Positions 46,794-56,976 of a stretch of DNA of 64,000 bases are shown here, piece after piece; position 1 is the first letter of the stretch, and each line of letters starts with the position of its first letter. The stretch comes from Carnobacterium sp. CP1 (lineage in GTDB: Bacteria; Bacillota; Bacilli; Lactobacillales; Carnobacteriaceae). The stretch is from positions 248,001-312,000 of the forward strand of contig NZ_CP010796.1 in the NCBI RefSeq assembly GCF_001483965.1, read 5' to 3'. The position numbers and the translations under genes are program-made. A model generated the notes under the pieces. That model made no database searches. It had not been told where the DNA came from and saw only the letters and a list, made by a program, of their open reading frames with translations.

Positions 46794-47489
46794 ATGGATG
46801 AAGTATTTTTAAAAATGATTAAAAAAAAGTTTGGCATCACATTTCAAAATACTGCTTATTTAGAAGAAGCATTCACGCATTCATCATATGTGAATGAGCA
46901 CAGGGATCAACAATTAAAAGACAATGAACGAATTGAATTTTTGGGAGACGCAGTTTTGGAATTAATTATTTCAAGGTATTTATTTGAACATTTTCCAAAA
47001 CTTCCTGAAGGAAAACTGACTAAGTTACGCGCAACCATCGTATGTGAAGCGAGTTTGAGCCAATTTGCCAAAGAATGTAGTTTTGATGATTACATTCGTT
47101 TAGGAAAAGGCGAAGAACGCATGGATGGCCGTAAAAGACCTGCTCTGCTTTGTGATTTATTTGAGTCTTTTATTGGAGCTTTGTATTTAGATCAAGGAAT
47201 TGACAGTGTGTTGCACTTTTTAGAACAAACTATTTTTCCTAAAATTCAATCCGGTGCTTTTTCACATGTGATGGATCATAAAACAAATTTACAAGAGTAT
47301 TTGCAACAAAAAGGAGAAATCTCAATTGATTACCATCTAGTGGAAGAAATTGGGCCGGCCCACCAAAAGGTATTTGTTGTTGAAGTGAGTGCAGAAGGAC
47401 AGGCTCTGGGACAAGGGCAAGGAAAAACAAAAAAAGCGGCAGAACAAGTAGCTGCAGAAAATGCTTTGTTGATTTTACAAGACAAATAA
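46794..47489 (+). CDS. rnc: Ribonuclease III
   Basis: RNase III (231 aa) cleaves double-stranded RNA in rRNA and mRNA maturation. The catalytic signature NERIEFLGDAVLE lies at residues 44-56, the second acidic site is in LLCDLFESFIGALYLD, and a double-stranded-RNA-binding domain covers about 158-228. ATG start after GAGAGGAG. The rnc-smc-ftsY order is widely conserved. A 16-base-pair hairpin directly follows the stop codon. Confidence 0.96.
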   Translation: MDEVFLKMIKKKFGITFQNTAYLEEAFTHSSYVNEHRDQQLKDNERIEFLGDAVLELIISRYLFEHFPKLPEGKLTKLRATIVCEASLSQFAKECSFDDYIRLGKGEERMDGRKRPALLCDLFESFIGALYLDQGIDSVLHFLEQTIFPKIQSGAFSHVMDHKTNLQEYLQQKGEISIDYHLVEEIGPAHQKVFVVEVSAEGQALGQGQGKTKKAAEQVAAENALLILQDK

Positions 47490-47534
47490 AATGATCGAGA
47501 ATAAGCCAAGGCACATAACTTATTCTCGATCATT
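47490..47534 (+). repeat. Perfect 16-bp hairpin between rnc and smc
   Basis: AATGATCGAGAATAAG (47490-47505) and its exact complement (47519-47534) enclose a 13-base loop. No T run follows, so this is not a normal intrinsic terminator. It could be an RNA-processing or stability element. Confidence 0.7.
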
Positions 47535-47562
47535 GAATGTTTAGGGAAGGGGCCAGTTAGTT

Positions 47563-50500
47563 GTGCAGTTAAAAAGAATCGAAATCGCTGGTTTCAAGTC
47601 GTTTGCTGAAAAAACAACGATTGAATTTCACGAAGGGGTCACAGCAGTTGTGGGACCAAACGGCAGCGGAAAAAGCAACATTACTGAAGCTATTCGTTGG
47701 GTTTTAGGGGAACAGTCAGCTAAAAGCTTGCGAGGCGGGAAGATGAATGACATCATTTTTGCTGGTTCGGAAACTAGAAAACCATTGAATGTGGCTGAAG
47801 TGACATTAGTACTAGAGAATGAAGATCATTTCTTACCCTTGGATTTTAGTGAAATCAATATCACGAGACGATTGCATCGAAATGGCGATAGTGAATTTTA
47901 TCTGAATAAACAGGCTTGCCGTTTGAAAGATATTGTTGATTTATTTATGGATTCAGGGTTGGGCAAAGAGTCGTTTTCAATCATATCGCAAGGCAAAGTA
48001 GAAGCCATTTTCAACAGCAAACCAGAAGACCGCAGAGCAATTTTTGAAGAAGCAGCTGGAGTTTTTAAATATAAAACGCGTAAGAAAAAAGCTGAACAGA
48101 AATTAGTGGAGACGGAAGATAACTTGAATCGGGTTCAAGATATTGTTTATGAATTGGATGGGCAAATCGAACCGCTGCAAATGCAAAGCAGTATAGCAAA
48201 AGATTACTTGATGCAAAAAGAACAGTTAAGTGATGTAGAAATCGCATTAACAGCCGTTGAAATTGAACAATTAAAAGACCAATGGACTACTCATAAATCT
48301 AAATTAACAGCATTTTATGAGCAGTTATCTAAAAAGAAAACAACTTATGCTGAATTAGAAAAAAAATCAAAAAAAATGAAGCTTCAAAAACAGCAATTAA
48401 CAGAGATCCTTGATAGTGAGCAGCAGCAATTAGTAAAAACCATTCAACAATACGAACAATTAGAAGGACAAAAACAAGTTCTAAATGAACGCTCAAAACA
48501 TACGCAAGAAAACCGGGATCATTATGAAATGTCTAAACAACAGGCGTTAATCAAAATTGAAAAATTAGAAGAACAGTTGCAGCAACTAAAAATTTTGCTG
48601 GATAAAAAAATCAATCAGCAAAAAGAGTTGAGAACCGAACTGGAAACAGCAGAAAAAGAACGGATGATGTTTTCTGCTAACAGTAAAGAAACGATTGAAC
48701 AGCTGCGTAATCAATATGTTGATTTGATGCAGCAAAAAACAAGTTTAAGAAATGAACAAAGTTATTTGGAAAAGACGTACAACCAAGTAGCTCAAAAGAC
48801 GTTGAAATCTAAAGCGTTGACAGCTACATTGGAAGCTGAGTTTCAGCAAGTGTCTAAGCAATTGGAATCCTCAACAGGAGATGTAGCACAAATTCAACAA
48901 GAAATTGCGCAGAAATTGTTGCATTATCAAGAACAACAAATCACTATCCAAGAAAAACGGACAGCCTTAGAACAAAAAGAACAAATGATGTACGATGCTT
49001 TGCGAGTCGTTCAGCAAGCTAAAGCTAAAAAGGAAAGTTTGCAAGAATTAAGGGATGACTATGCGGGATTCTATCAAGGTGTTAAAGAAGTATTGAAACA
49101 AAGGGTACAGATCGGCGGTATCATCGGTGCTGTAGCTGAATTGATCGTAGTTCCAAAAACATTTGAAATGGCAATCGATATTGCTTTGGGTGCGGCTTCT
49201 CAAAACGTTATTGTGAAAGATGAACTAAGCGGACGTAAAGCGATTCAATATTTAAAACAGAAACGTTCAGGCCGAGCAACTTTTTTGCCGTTAACCACCA
49301 TTAAACCACGTCAATTGCCGGTTGCAGTTGAAAATCAGGCAAAACAGCACGAAGGGTTTATGGGGATCGCCAGCGAAATGGTTCAATATCCAGCAGAGAT
49401 TTCTCATATCATTCAAAATATATTAGGCACCACCATTTTGGCAAAAGATTTGCAAACAGCTAATGATCTTGCTAAGACTCTTCAATTTAAATATCGTGTG
49501 GTAACGCTCGAAGGAGATGTTATCAATGCAGGAGGATCAATGACTGGCGGAGCAAGCAAAAAAGGCAATCAAGGCAGTCTCTTTTCGCGTAAAAATGAAT
49601 TAGAATTATTAACAAAACAAATCAGTCAAATGGAAAAAACGTTAACCGATAAAGAAATTGAAGTGCGCGGTTTTAAACAAGTGCTTAAACAAGCACAACA
49701 AAATCTAGAAGATCTCAGAGAAACCGGAGAACAACAACGTCTAAAAGAACAAGAGCTTAAAAACCAAGCTGAAATAAACGAAGAAAAATTATCCCGTTTA
49801 CAAAGAGAATTAAAAGCATATCAATTTGAATCAGAGGAAGCTAAAGCAGAAACAGAACAATACGAACAACGAACAGCTGCGATAACTCTTGAGCTAGCAG
49901 CGATTCAAACGGAAATGGAACAAATCAATCATCAAATTGAGCTAGCTTCCTCACAAAATGAAGAAAGAGCAGCCTTACAGGCTGAGGCCAGTGAGAAAGT
50001 GCAACGGCTGATGACCCAGTTAGCAACCATTAAAGAACAAGTTGCTAACTTGGAAAAAGAGCAGCTTGCACTCAAAAGCCAATTAGAGATTGAAAATCAA
50101 GAATTAAATAAATTGCAGTTAGCGATTCAACAAATGTCTCAAACAGATGGAAGCCATCAGTTGTCTCAAAAAGAGATAATGGAAACATTATCGAAATTAA
50201 AAAAACAAAAAGACAATTTAGACCATTCGTTAGCCGTCCATCAAAATCAGCGCACGGAATTGGAAACTGATTTGGAACAATTAGAACAAGAAATGAGTCT
50301 CAAACAGAATCAACAGCAATACGTTATGGAGCAGATCACCAAGGCGGAAGTGGCTTTAAATCGAGATGAGGTGGCTATTGAAAGCCGATTGACTTATTTG
50401 AATGAAGAGTACCACTTGAGCTTTGAAGCAGCAAAATCAGAACATACGCTTGTGATATCCATGGAAGAAGCAGCCCATAAAGTAAAATTATTAAAACAAA

Positions 50501-51138
50501 GTATCGAAGAACTAGGCAATGTCAATGTGGGAGCGATTGAAGAGTTTGAACGTGTAAATGAACGGTATTTATTTTTAGTCGAACAAAGAGATGACTTGCT
50601 TGAAGCTAAAAGTAGTCTATATGAAACAATGGATGAAATGGATGAAGAGGTTAAACGGCGTTTTTCCGAATCTTTTGAAGCGATTCGTGCGCGATTTAGT
50701 GTGGTTTTCCCGCAAATGTTTGGGGGAGGAACTGCTGAGCTGCAGTTGACGGATCCAATAAATTTGTTGACGACTGGAATTGAAATCGTCGCACAGCCTC
50801 CTGGAAAAAAATTACAACAGTTAAGTTTACTGTCTGGGGGAGAACGAGCATTTACAGCTATTGCTTTACTATTTTCGATTATTCAAGTCAGGCCCGTACC
50901 ATTTTGTATTTTGGATGAGGTTGAAGCGGCACTTGATGAAGCGAATGTCGTTCGGTTTGGACGGTATTTGAGAAGATTTGAAGGCGATACACAGTTTATT
51001 GTAATTACTCACCGTAAAGGAACGATGGAAGAAGCCAATGTTTTATATGGCGTAACGATGCAGGAGTCTGGTGTTTCTAAAATTGTGTCGGTACGTTTGG
51101 AAGAAGCTGAAACAAAAGAACGTTTGCCTTTAGGGTAG
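47563..51138 (+). CDS. smc: Chromosome segregation protein SMC
   Basis: SMC (1191 aa) organises the chromosome with ScpA/ScpB. Walker A GPNGSGKSN lies at residues 31-39; two long coiled-coil arms (about 170-500 and 670-1010) flank the hinge (about 515-660, with the GGSMTGGAS segment), and the C-terminal head has LSGGERAFTAIAL and Walker B FCILDEVEAALDEAN. GTG start after an AGGGAAGGGG purine stretch. Full length. Confidence 0.97.
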   Translation: MQLKRIEIAGFKSFAEKTTIEFHEGVTAVVGPNGSGKSNITEAIRWVLGEQSAKSLRGGKMNDIIFAGSETRKPLNVAEVTLVLENEDHFLPLDFSEINITRRLHRNGDSEFYLNKQACRLKDIVDLFMDSGLGKESFSIISQGKVEAIFNSKPEDRRAIFEEAAGVFKYKTRKKKAEQKLVETEDNLNRVQDIVYELDGQIEPLQMQSSIAKDYLMQKEQLSDVEIALTAVEIEQLKDQWTTHKSKLTAFYEQLSKKKTTYAELEKKSKKMKLQKQQLTEILDSEQQQLVKTIQQYEQLEGQKQVLNERSKHTQENRDHYEMSKQQALIKIEKLEEQLQQLKILLDKKINQQKELRTELETAEKERMMFSANSKETIEQLRNQYVDLMQQKTSLRNEQSYLEKTYNQVAQKTLKSKALTATLEAEFQQVSKQLESSTGDVAQIQQEIAQKLLHYQEQQITIQEKRTALEQKEQMMYDALRVVQQAKAKKESLQELRDDYAGFYQGVKEVLKQRVQIGGIIGAVAELIVVPKTFEMAIDIALGAASQNVIVKDELSGRKAIQYLKQKRSGRATFLPLTTIKPRQLPVAVENQAKQHEGFMGIASEMVQYPAEISHIIQNILGTTILAKDLQTANDLAKTLQFKYRVVTLEGDVINAGGSMTGGASKKGNQGSLFSRKNELELLTKQISQMEKTLTDKEIEVRGFKQVLKQAQQNLEDLRETGEQQRLKEQELKNQAEINEEKLSRLQRELKAYQFESEEAKAETEQYEQRTAAITLELAAIQTEMEQINHQIELASSQNEERAALQAEASEKVQRLMTQLATIKEQVANLEKEQLALKSQLEIENQELNKLQLAIQQMSQTDGSHQLSQKEIMETLSKLKKQKDNLDHSLAVHQNQRTELETDLEQLEQEMSLKQNQQQYVMEQITKAEVALNRDEVAIESRLTYLNEEYHLSFEAAKSEHTLVISMEEAAHKVKLLKQSIEELGNVNVGAIEEFERVNERYLFLVEQRDDLLEAKSSLYETMDEMDEEVKRRFSESFEAIRARFSVVFPQMFGGGTAELQLTDPINLLTTGIEIVAQPPGKKLQQLSLLSGGERAFTAIALLFSIIQVRPVPFCILDEVEAALDEANVVRFGRYLRRFEGDTQFIVITHRKGTMEEANVLYGVTMQESGVSKIVSVRLEEAETKERLPLG

Positions 51139-51194
51139 TTAAGGCAGGACGAATAAAATAAGGTTACTAAATAGATAGATTAGGAGCTCATTAA

Positions 51195-52025
51195 ATGATT
51201 AAATTAATTGCCATTGATTTAGATGGAACATTATTAACCAAAGACCGTACCATTTCAGATGAGAACAAGTCTGCCATAAAGAAAGCCAAAGAATTAGGTG
51301 TCAAGGTCGTTTTATGCACAGGAAGGCCTCTTTTAGGAATGGTTCATTATTTAGAAGAGTTGAATCTACGGGAAATCGGAGATTACGGGATCACATATAA
51401 TGGCGGATTGGTTCAAAAAACAGATACAGGCGAAATAGTATCTCAAAAAACACTCACACAAGTAGAGGTCCAAGAATTGTATCGGTTAAGCCAAGCCATC
51501 AATGTACCGTGTAATTTCATAGATTTAGAACAAATCTATGAGCCTCCATACCCTAAGAATCGGGATTCACTTTATCCAACGGTCATGAATGCCTTGCCAT
51601 ACGTACCCGTTATGATGGATGAATTAGCTGAAGATGCAGCGATCAATAAAGTGGTTTTTTGTTATGAACAACAAGAACTAGATGAAGCTATCGATAAAAT
51701 CCCAGAAGCCTTTTTTGAAAAGTATACAATCATGAAATCCAGACCGATTCTATTGGAAATGATGCATAAGGAAGTCGATAAAGGAAAAGGCATCGCAATA
51801 CTGTGTGATTTGCTAGGCATTAAAGCAGATGAAGTGATGGCGTTAGGAGATGAAGCTAACGATCATGCGATGATCGAATTTGCTGGGCTCGGTGTTGCGA
51901 TGGAAAATGCAACGGCCGAAATCAAAGAATCCGCTCAATTTATCACTAAAAATAATGATGAACACGGCGTCGCACATGCAATCAATAAATTTGTTTTACA
52001 AAAGGTAGACAGCATGAGCAAATAG
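51195..52025 (+). CDS. Cof-type HAD-superfamily phosphatase (YidA-like)
   Basis: This 276-aa HAD hydrolase has the nucleophile motif AIDLDGTLL at residues 6-14, VLCTGRP (motif II Thr), a C2B-type cap, the motif III Lys region, and GDEANDHAMIEFAG (motif IV). Cof-type enzymes such as YidA dephosphorylate sugar phosphates; the substrate here is unknown. It lies between smc and ftsY, an insertion seen in several Lactobacillales. The ribosome site is TAGGAG. Confidence 0.9.
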   Translation: MIKLIAIDLDGTLLTKDRTISDENKSAIKKAKELGVKVVLCTGRPLLGMVHYLEELNLREIGDYGITYNGGLVQKTDTGEIVSQKTLTQVEVQELYRLSQAINVPCNFIDLEQIYEPPYPKNRDSLYPTVMNALPYVPVMMDELAEDAAINKVVFCYEQQELDEAIDKIPEAFFEKYTIMKSRPILLEMMHKEVDKGKGIAILCDLLGIKADEVMALGDEANDHAMIEFAGLGVAMENATAEIKESAQFITKNNDEHGVAHAINKFVLQKVDSMSK

Positions 52026-52057
52026 TCGTATCAAAAGCAGGGAACGGGGGAAATAGA

Positions 52058-53056
52058 ATGGGATTGTTTGATAAAATAAAACGAGCTTTTATAGGCGAAG
52101 AGCAGATTGAACAGACTGAGGTCACTGAGAAATATGAAAAAGGTCTGGAAAAAACACGAAAATCATTTTCGCAACGAATGAACGAACTATTTGCCAATTT
52201 CAGAACAGTAGATGAAGATTTTTTTGAAGATTTAGAAGAAATTCTGATTGGAGCAGATGTGGGGTACGAAGCGACAATGGAAATCAGTGACGCTTTACGC
52301 CAAGAAGTAAAATTTAAAAATGCTAAATCTGAAGGTGAAGTTCAGCAAGCCATCATTGAAAAAATGGTCGAAATTTATGAAAAAGACAATACAGAAAAAC
52401 CGACGATTCATTTGAATAACGATGGTCTAACTGTTATTTTAGTCGTCGGCGTAAATGGTGTCGGTAAAACAACGACTATTGGGAAAATGGCGCATCTTTA
52501 TCAAAAAGAGAATAAGAAAGTCGTATTAGCTGCTGGTGATACTTTTCGGGCTGGGGCAATCGAACAGCTTGTAGTATGGGGTGAACGTGTAGGAGCAGAT
52601 GTGGTGACAGGCAAAGCAGGTGGCGATCCAGCAGCGGTTGTATTTGATGCCATACGCCAAGCTAAGCAGCAAGGAGCAGATGTATTATTGGTAGACACTG
52701 CTGGACGTTTGCAAAATAAAGTAAACTTGATGAATGAATTAGAAAAAATGAAACGAATCATCGAAAAAGAAGTACCCGGCGGGCCTCAAGAAGTCTTACT
52801 GGTTTTAGACGCTACCACCGGCCAAAATGCAATGGTACAGGCTAAGCAATTTAAGCAAACAACGAACGTTACTGGGCTAGTTTTAACCAAGCTGGATGGA
52901 ACAGCTAAAGGTGGGATCGTTTTAGCGATTCGAAAAGAATTGGATATTCCTGTCAAATATGTGGGGTTAGGTGAAAGTGTAGATGACTTGCAAGAATTTG
53001 ATCCAAATGAATACATTTATGGTTTGTTTAGCGAATTAATTCAAAAATCGTTATAA
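52058..53056 (+). CDS. ftsY: Signal recognition particle receptor FtsY
   Basis: FtsY (332 aa) docks SRP-bound ribosomes at the membrane. A short acidic N-terminal region starts with [10 protein letters not shown] and is followed by the helical N domain and the GTPase: [27 protein letters not shown] and [10 protein letters not shown]. Its partner Ffh is encoded at 55424. ATG start after an AACGGGGG purine stretch. Confidence 0.96.
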   Translation: MGLFDKIKRAFIGEEQIEQTEVTEKYEKGLEKTRKSFSQRMNELFANFRTVDEDFFEDLEEILIGADVGYEATMEISDALRQEVKFKNAKSEGEVQQAIIEKMVEIYEKDNTEKPTIHLNNDGLTVILVVGVNGVGKTTTIGKMAHLYQKENKKVVLAAGDTFRAGAIEQLVVWGERVGADVVTGKAGGDPAAVVFDAIRQAKQQGADVLLVDTAGRLQNKVNLMNELEKMKRIIEKEVPGGPQEVLLVLDATTGQNAMVQAKQFKQTTNVTGLVLTKLDGTAKGGIVLAIRKELDIPVKYVGLGESVDDLQEFDPNEYIYGLFSELIQKSL

Positions 53057-53082
53057 ATGAAGTCAAAAGACTATTCTATCAG

Positions 53083-53111
53083 TGGCTTTCCTTTATAAAA
53101 TGTGGTATTAT
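53083..53111 (+). promoter_or_regulatory. Putative ptsG promoter (extended -10)
   Basis: TATTAT (53106-53111) with TGG directly before it; no good -35. An imperfect CcpA-type (cre-like) sequence, TTGGAAACGCAATTT on the minus strand, covers about 53114-53128, just after the -10. Confidence 0.4.
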
Positions 53112-53118
53112 TTAAATT

Positions 53119-53198
53119 GCGTTTCCAAAAGTTTCTGCCCTCTAATGGTTTTTTTTTAGAGAGTAGAAGCTTTTTGGTTGGAAGTTTTTGGAAATGCA
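53119..53198 (+). promoter_or_regulatory. Structured leader of the glucose-family PTS gene
   Basis: GCGTTTCCAAAA (from 53119) can pair with TTTTGGAAATGC (ending at 53197), enclosing a hairpin CTCTAA/TTAGAG with a T-rich loop. TTTCCAAAAG could instead pair with CTTTTTGG. Two competing folds suggest antitermination control of the GlcT type, but I cannot place a certain RAT element or terminator. Confidence 0.45.
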
Positions 53199-53245
53199 AG
53201 CACTTATTTTCATTATTAAAGCAACAAAATTATTGAGGAGGAAGT

Positions 53246-54862
53246 ATGTTGAAAGATAAAGTTTTTGAAACACTGCAAAAACTAGGCAAAACGTTTATGT
53301 TGCCGATTGCTTTGTTGCCGGTTGCAGGGTTGATGTTAGGAATTGGAGCATCTTTTACTGGAGCATCATTTGTTGAGTTATATAATTTAGAAGGTATTTT
53401 AGGGGATGGAACGTTCCTTTATAAATTTCTGACCGTTTTGAAAGATTGCGGAGAAGTTATCTTTAATAACTTGCCGTTGCTTTTTGCTATCGCAGTAGCA
53501 CTTGGTATGGCTAAAGCGGCTAAAGAAGTTGCTGCTTTATCTGCCGGAGTAGCGTATTTGATGATGTATGCTTCTTTGACGAGTACCATTGCAAACTTTG
53601 GCAACTTAGAAGAGCTGCAAGCTATCCCTGGTTTGATCAGTAGTACGCTAGGTTTCGAAAACACGATGAACACAGGAGTTTTTGGCGGTATTATTATTGG
53701 ATCTATCGTAGCGTTCTTACACAACCGGTATTATAAGATCGTTTTACCAGATGCTCTTTCATTCTTTAGTGGAACGCGTTTCATACCAATCGTTTCTGCT
53801 TTTGCAGCGGTTATCGTTGGAATGATTTTAGCTGTTGCTTGGCCATACGCTGCTTCAGGAATCGCATGGTTGGGTTCATTGGTAGCAGATTTAGGGTATA
53901 TCGGAACCTTTATTTACGGTTTTGTTTACCGAGCTTTGATTCCTCTTGGATTGCACCATGTCTTTTACTTGCCATTTTGGCAAACAGCACTTGGCGGAAC
54001 TGCAGAAGTTGGAGGACAATTGGTTGAAGGAGCACAAAACATTATTTTTGCTCAATTAGCTGCTGGTGAAGTTGTTGATCCAGAAGCTGCTAAATTCTTC
54101 TCAGGTATGTTCCCGTTCATGATTTTTGGTTTCCCAGCTGCAGCTTTTGCTATGTACAAATCAGCGAAACCTGAACGTAAAGGTGATGTCAAAGGGTTGA
54201 TGATGTCTTCTTCTCTTACATCTATTTTCACAGGAATCACTGAACCGCTTGAATTTTCATTCTTATTTGCTTCTCCATTTCTATACTTTGGAGTCCACTG
54301 TGTACTAGCAGCATTTTCATTTGTCTTAATGCATTTCTTGCAAGTCGGAGTCGGTTTAACATTTTCTGGAGGGTTGCTTGACTTTGTTTTATACGGTATT
54401 TTACCAGGACAAGGACTTACAAACTGGATTCCAGTAGTGATAGTCGGAATTGTCTACGCAGTTGTTTATTATAGTGTGTTCCGCTTCTTTATTTTGAAAT
54501 TTGACTTAAAAACACCGGGTCGTGAAGATGAAGTTGTTGAATCAAAACTATATACAAAAGCTGATTACCAAGCTAAAAAAGCTGGTGAAAAAGGAGATCA
54601 AGCAACATCTGTTGATTCCCCTGAAGACCGTTTATCTTTTGATATTATCGAAGGATTAGGCGGCGAAGATAATTTAATCGAAGTAGACAACTGCGCAACT
54701 CGTTTGAGAGTAACCATTAAAAATGGTGAATTGGTCAATCAGAACCAATTGAAAGCAACTGGTGCTGCTGGTGTAGTGGTTAAAGGAAACAACGCTCAAG
54801 TTATCTATGGACCTAAAGTGTCTAATATTAAATCGAATATAGATGAGTATCTTAAAAAATAA
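53246..54862 (+). CDS. ptsG: PTS glucose/maltose-family permease, EIICB
   Basis: This 538-aa membrane protein has an EIIC domain (about residues 1-420, ten or so membrane segments, with GITEPLEFSF) and an EIIB domain (about 460-538) whose phosphorylated Cys483 lies in DNCATRLRV. There is no EIIA domain, so it must use a separate EIIA. The family includes glucose, maltose and N-acetylglucosamine permeases; glucose is likely from overall similarity, but not certain. ATG start with a GAGGAGG ribosome site. The leader is structured. Confidence 0.82.
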   Translation: MLKDKVFETLQKLGKTFMLPIALLPVAGLMLGIGASFTGASFVELYNLEGILGDGTFLYKFLTVLKDCGEVIFNNLPLLFAIAVALGMAKAAKEVAALSAGVAYLMMYASLTSTIANFGNLEELQAIPGLISSTLGFENTMNTGVFGGIIIGSIVAFLHNRYYKIVLPDALSFFSGTRFIPIVSAFAAVIVGMILAVAWPYAASGIAWLGSLVADLGYIGTFIYGFVYRALIPLGLHHVFYLPFWQTALGGTAEVGGQLVEGAQNIIFAQLAAGEVVDPEAAKFFSGMFPFMIFGFPAAAFAMYKSAKPERKGDVKGLMMSSSLTSIFTGITEPLEFSFLFASPFLYFGVHCVLAAFSFVLMHFLQVGVGLTFSGGLLDFVLYGILPGQGLTNWIPVVIVGIVYAVVYYSVFRFFILKFDLKTPGREDEVVESKLYTKADYQAKKAGEKGDQATSVDSPEDRLSFDIIEGLGGEDNLIEVDNCATRLRVTIKNGELVNQNQLKATGAAGVVVKGNNAQVIYGPKVSNIKSNIDEYLKK

Positions 54863-54873
54863 GCAATTGTTTG

Positions 54874-54918
54874 AAGGAAAGAAGGCCTTTTTAAAGGGTC
54901 TTTTTTCCTTTTTTGCAC
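54874..54918 (+). terminator. Terminator after ptsG
   Basis: AAGGAAAGAAGGCCTTT pairs, with G-T pairs, with AAAGGGTCTTTTTTCCTT, followed by six T. Confidence 0.82.
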
Positions 54919-55062
54919 GTTAAAGAGACAAAAGAGAGAATGATTGAAAATCATGAGAAAACAGCTTAAACCTATTGACTATTCAAGGGATAATGAGTAC
55001 GCTTAAGTAGTGTGTAAACGAAAATCACTTGACAATGGTTCAGAACAGAAAGAAGGGATAAT

Positions 55063-55407
55063 GTGGAAATAGAACGAACGAATCGTATGAATGCATTATT
55101 CGATTTTTATGGCTCTTTATTGACTGAAAAACAGAGAAGTTATATGCTTTTGTATTTTGCTGATGATTATTCACTAGGCGAAATAGCGGAAGATTTTGAC
55201 GTGAGTCGTCAAGCAATTTATGATAATATTCGACGAACAGAGCAGATTCTAATGGAATATGAGCGGAAGCTGCACTTGTTAGATAATTTTAATCAGTCAG
55301 AAAAAACCATTAACGAGCTTTCGCTTTATATAAAAGATCACTACCCTAAAGATGAAACATTGCAAGGATTTGTCCGAAGGTTAAAAAAAGATACAGATGA
55401 TGAATAA
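55063..55407 (+). CDS. ylxM: SRP-associated HTH protein YlxM
   Basis: This 114-aa UPF0122 protein has a sigma-like helix-turn-helix: [31 protein letters not shown] then AIYDNIRR. YlxM binds SRP components in streptococci and is normally encoded just before ffh, as here (17 bases). GTG start after AGAAGGGAT. Confidence 0.93.
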   Translation: MEIERTNRMNALFDFYGSLLTEKQRSYMLLYFADDYSLGEIAEDFDVSRQAIYDNIRRTEQILMEYERKLHLLDNFNQSEKTINELSLYIKDHYPKDETLQGFVRRLKKDTDDE

Positions 55408-55423
55408 AGGAATGGTGAATTGA

Positions 55424-56848
55424 ATGGCATTTGAAGGTTTATCCGAACGTCTCCAAAATGCGATGGCAAAAATGCGTCGCAAGGGGAAAGTATCAGAAAC
55501 TGATGTAAAAGAAATGATGCGCGAAGTGCGTCTGGCTTTGTTAGAAGCAGATGTTAACTTTAAAGTAGTAAAAGATTTTGTGAAAACAGTTAGCGATCGT
55601 GCAGTGGGAGCAGAAGTATTAGAAAGTCTTTCACCAAGCCAGCAAATTATTAAAATCGTTAGCGAAGAGTTGACCGAATTAATGGGTGGCGAACAAAGTA
55701 CCATCCAAATGGCACCAAAAGCTCCGACAGTTGTGATGATGGTAGGTCTGCAAGGGGCAGGGAAAACGACAACCGCTGGAAAATTAGCAAATCATTTAAG
55801 AAAAACACAAAATAAAAGACCAATGATGATAGCAGCCGATATTTATCGACCAGCTGCTATTCAACAATTAGAAACATTAGGCGAACAACTAGATATTCCG
55901 GTCTTTTCTATGGGAGATCAAGTCAGCCCAGTAGAAATTGCTAAACAAGGGATTCAAAAAGCAAAAGATGAACACCGAGATTTTGTTATCATTGATACAG
56001 CTGGACGTCTGCAAATTGACGAAACATTAATGGCAGAATTATCAGATATCAAATCAGTAGCCAATCCAACGGAAATTTTCTTAGTCGTTGACGCTATGAC
56101 AGGACAAGAAGCTGCCAATGTAGCGGCGTCCTTTAATGAACAACTAAACATCACGGGAGTTATACTGACGAAATTAGACGGGGACACTCGTGGTGGTGCA
56201 GCTCTTTCTATTCGTTCAGTGACCGGTAAGCCAATAAAGTTTGTTGGTCAAGGGGAAAAACTAGATGCCCTAGAGCCGTTTTATCCAGACCGGATGGCTA
56301 ACCGTATTCTGGGCATGGGAGATATGCTGTCTTTAATCGAAAAAGCTCAAGAAGACTTCGATGAGAAGAAAACAGAAGAAATGGCTAAAAAAATTAAAGA
56401 AAATAGTTTTGATTTTAATGACTTTATTGAACAGATGGATCAAGTCAGCAACATGGGTCCTTTAGAAGATATCCTTAAAATGATTCCAGGTATGAGCAAC
56501 GCACCGGGGCTTGAGAACTTGCAATTGGATCCTAAAGATATGGCTCGTATGAAAGCTATTGTTTTATCTATGACTCCGAAAGAACGGGAAAACCCTGATC
56601 TTTTATCACAAAGCAGAAGAAGACGTATCGCACGGGGTTCTGGGCGACCAATCGCTGAAGTCAATCGTATGATCAAGCAATTTAATGAATCTAAAAAAAT
56701 GATGAGCAAAATGTCTAAAGGCAACTTTGATGGTATGGACGGCATGTTTGGCCAAGGTGTTAAAGGCAAAATAGGCAAAATGGCTATGAATTCAATGGTT
56801 CGTAAAAACAAGAAAAAAGTTAAGAAAAAAAATAAAAAGAAACGGTAA
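55424..56848 (+). CDS. ffh: Signal recognition particle protein Ffh
   Basis: Ffh (474 aa) binds signal peptides emerging from ribosomes. The N domain precedes the GTPase with GLQGAGKTTTAGKLA, DIYRPAA, DTAGR and TKLDGDTRGGAAL; the methionine-rich M domain (about 300-440) holds the RNA-binding SRRRRIARGSGR. A basic Lys-rich tail ends the protein. It partners FtsY (52058). Confidence 0.97.
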   Translation: MAFEGLSERLQNAMAKMRRKGKVSETDVKEMMREVRLALLEADVNFKVVKDFVKTVSDRAVGAEVLESLSPSQQIIKIVSEELTELMGGEQSTIQMAPKAPTVVMMVGLQGAGKTTTAGKLANHLRKTQNKRPMMIAADIYRPAAIQQLETLGEQLDIPVFSMGDQVSPVEIAKQGIQKAKDEHRDFVIIDTAGRLQIDETLMAELSDIKSVANPTEIFLVVDAMTGQEAANVAASFNEQLNITGVILTKLDGDTRGGAALSIRSVTGKPIKFVGQGEKLDALEPFYPDRMANRILGMGDMLSLIEKAQEDFDEKKTEEMAKKIKENSFDFNDFIEQMDQVSNMGPLEDILKMIPGMSNAPGLENLQLDPKDMARMKAIVLSMTPKERENPDLLSQSRRRRIARGSGRPIAEVNRMIKQFNESKKMMSKMSKGNFDGMDGMFGQGVKGKIGKMAMNSMVRKNKKKVKKKNKKKR

Positions 56849-56911
56849 TTCGTTCTTTTGTCATTTTTCAGCTAAAGAAAAATAAAAAAATGTGCTGTAA
56901 AGAAAAAACAC

Positions 56912-56940
56912 TTTACAAGCTTATAAATTACTGTTAATAT
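56912..56940 (+). promoter_or_regulatory. Promoter of rpsP
   Basis: TTTACA (56912-56917), a 17-base spacer and TAATAT (56935-56940) with a TGT extended -10, 37 bases before the rpsP start. Confidence 0.65.
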
Positions 56941-56976
56941 ACTTATTGAGAGATAGTTAATGGAGGTGTAAGAAAT

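Noticed and set aside
55029..55062. TTGACA at 55029 with GATAAT at 55057 as a ylxM promoter
   Set aside because: The spacer would be 22 bases and the -10 would touch the start codon.
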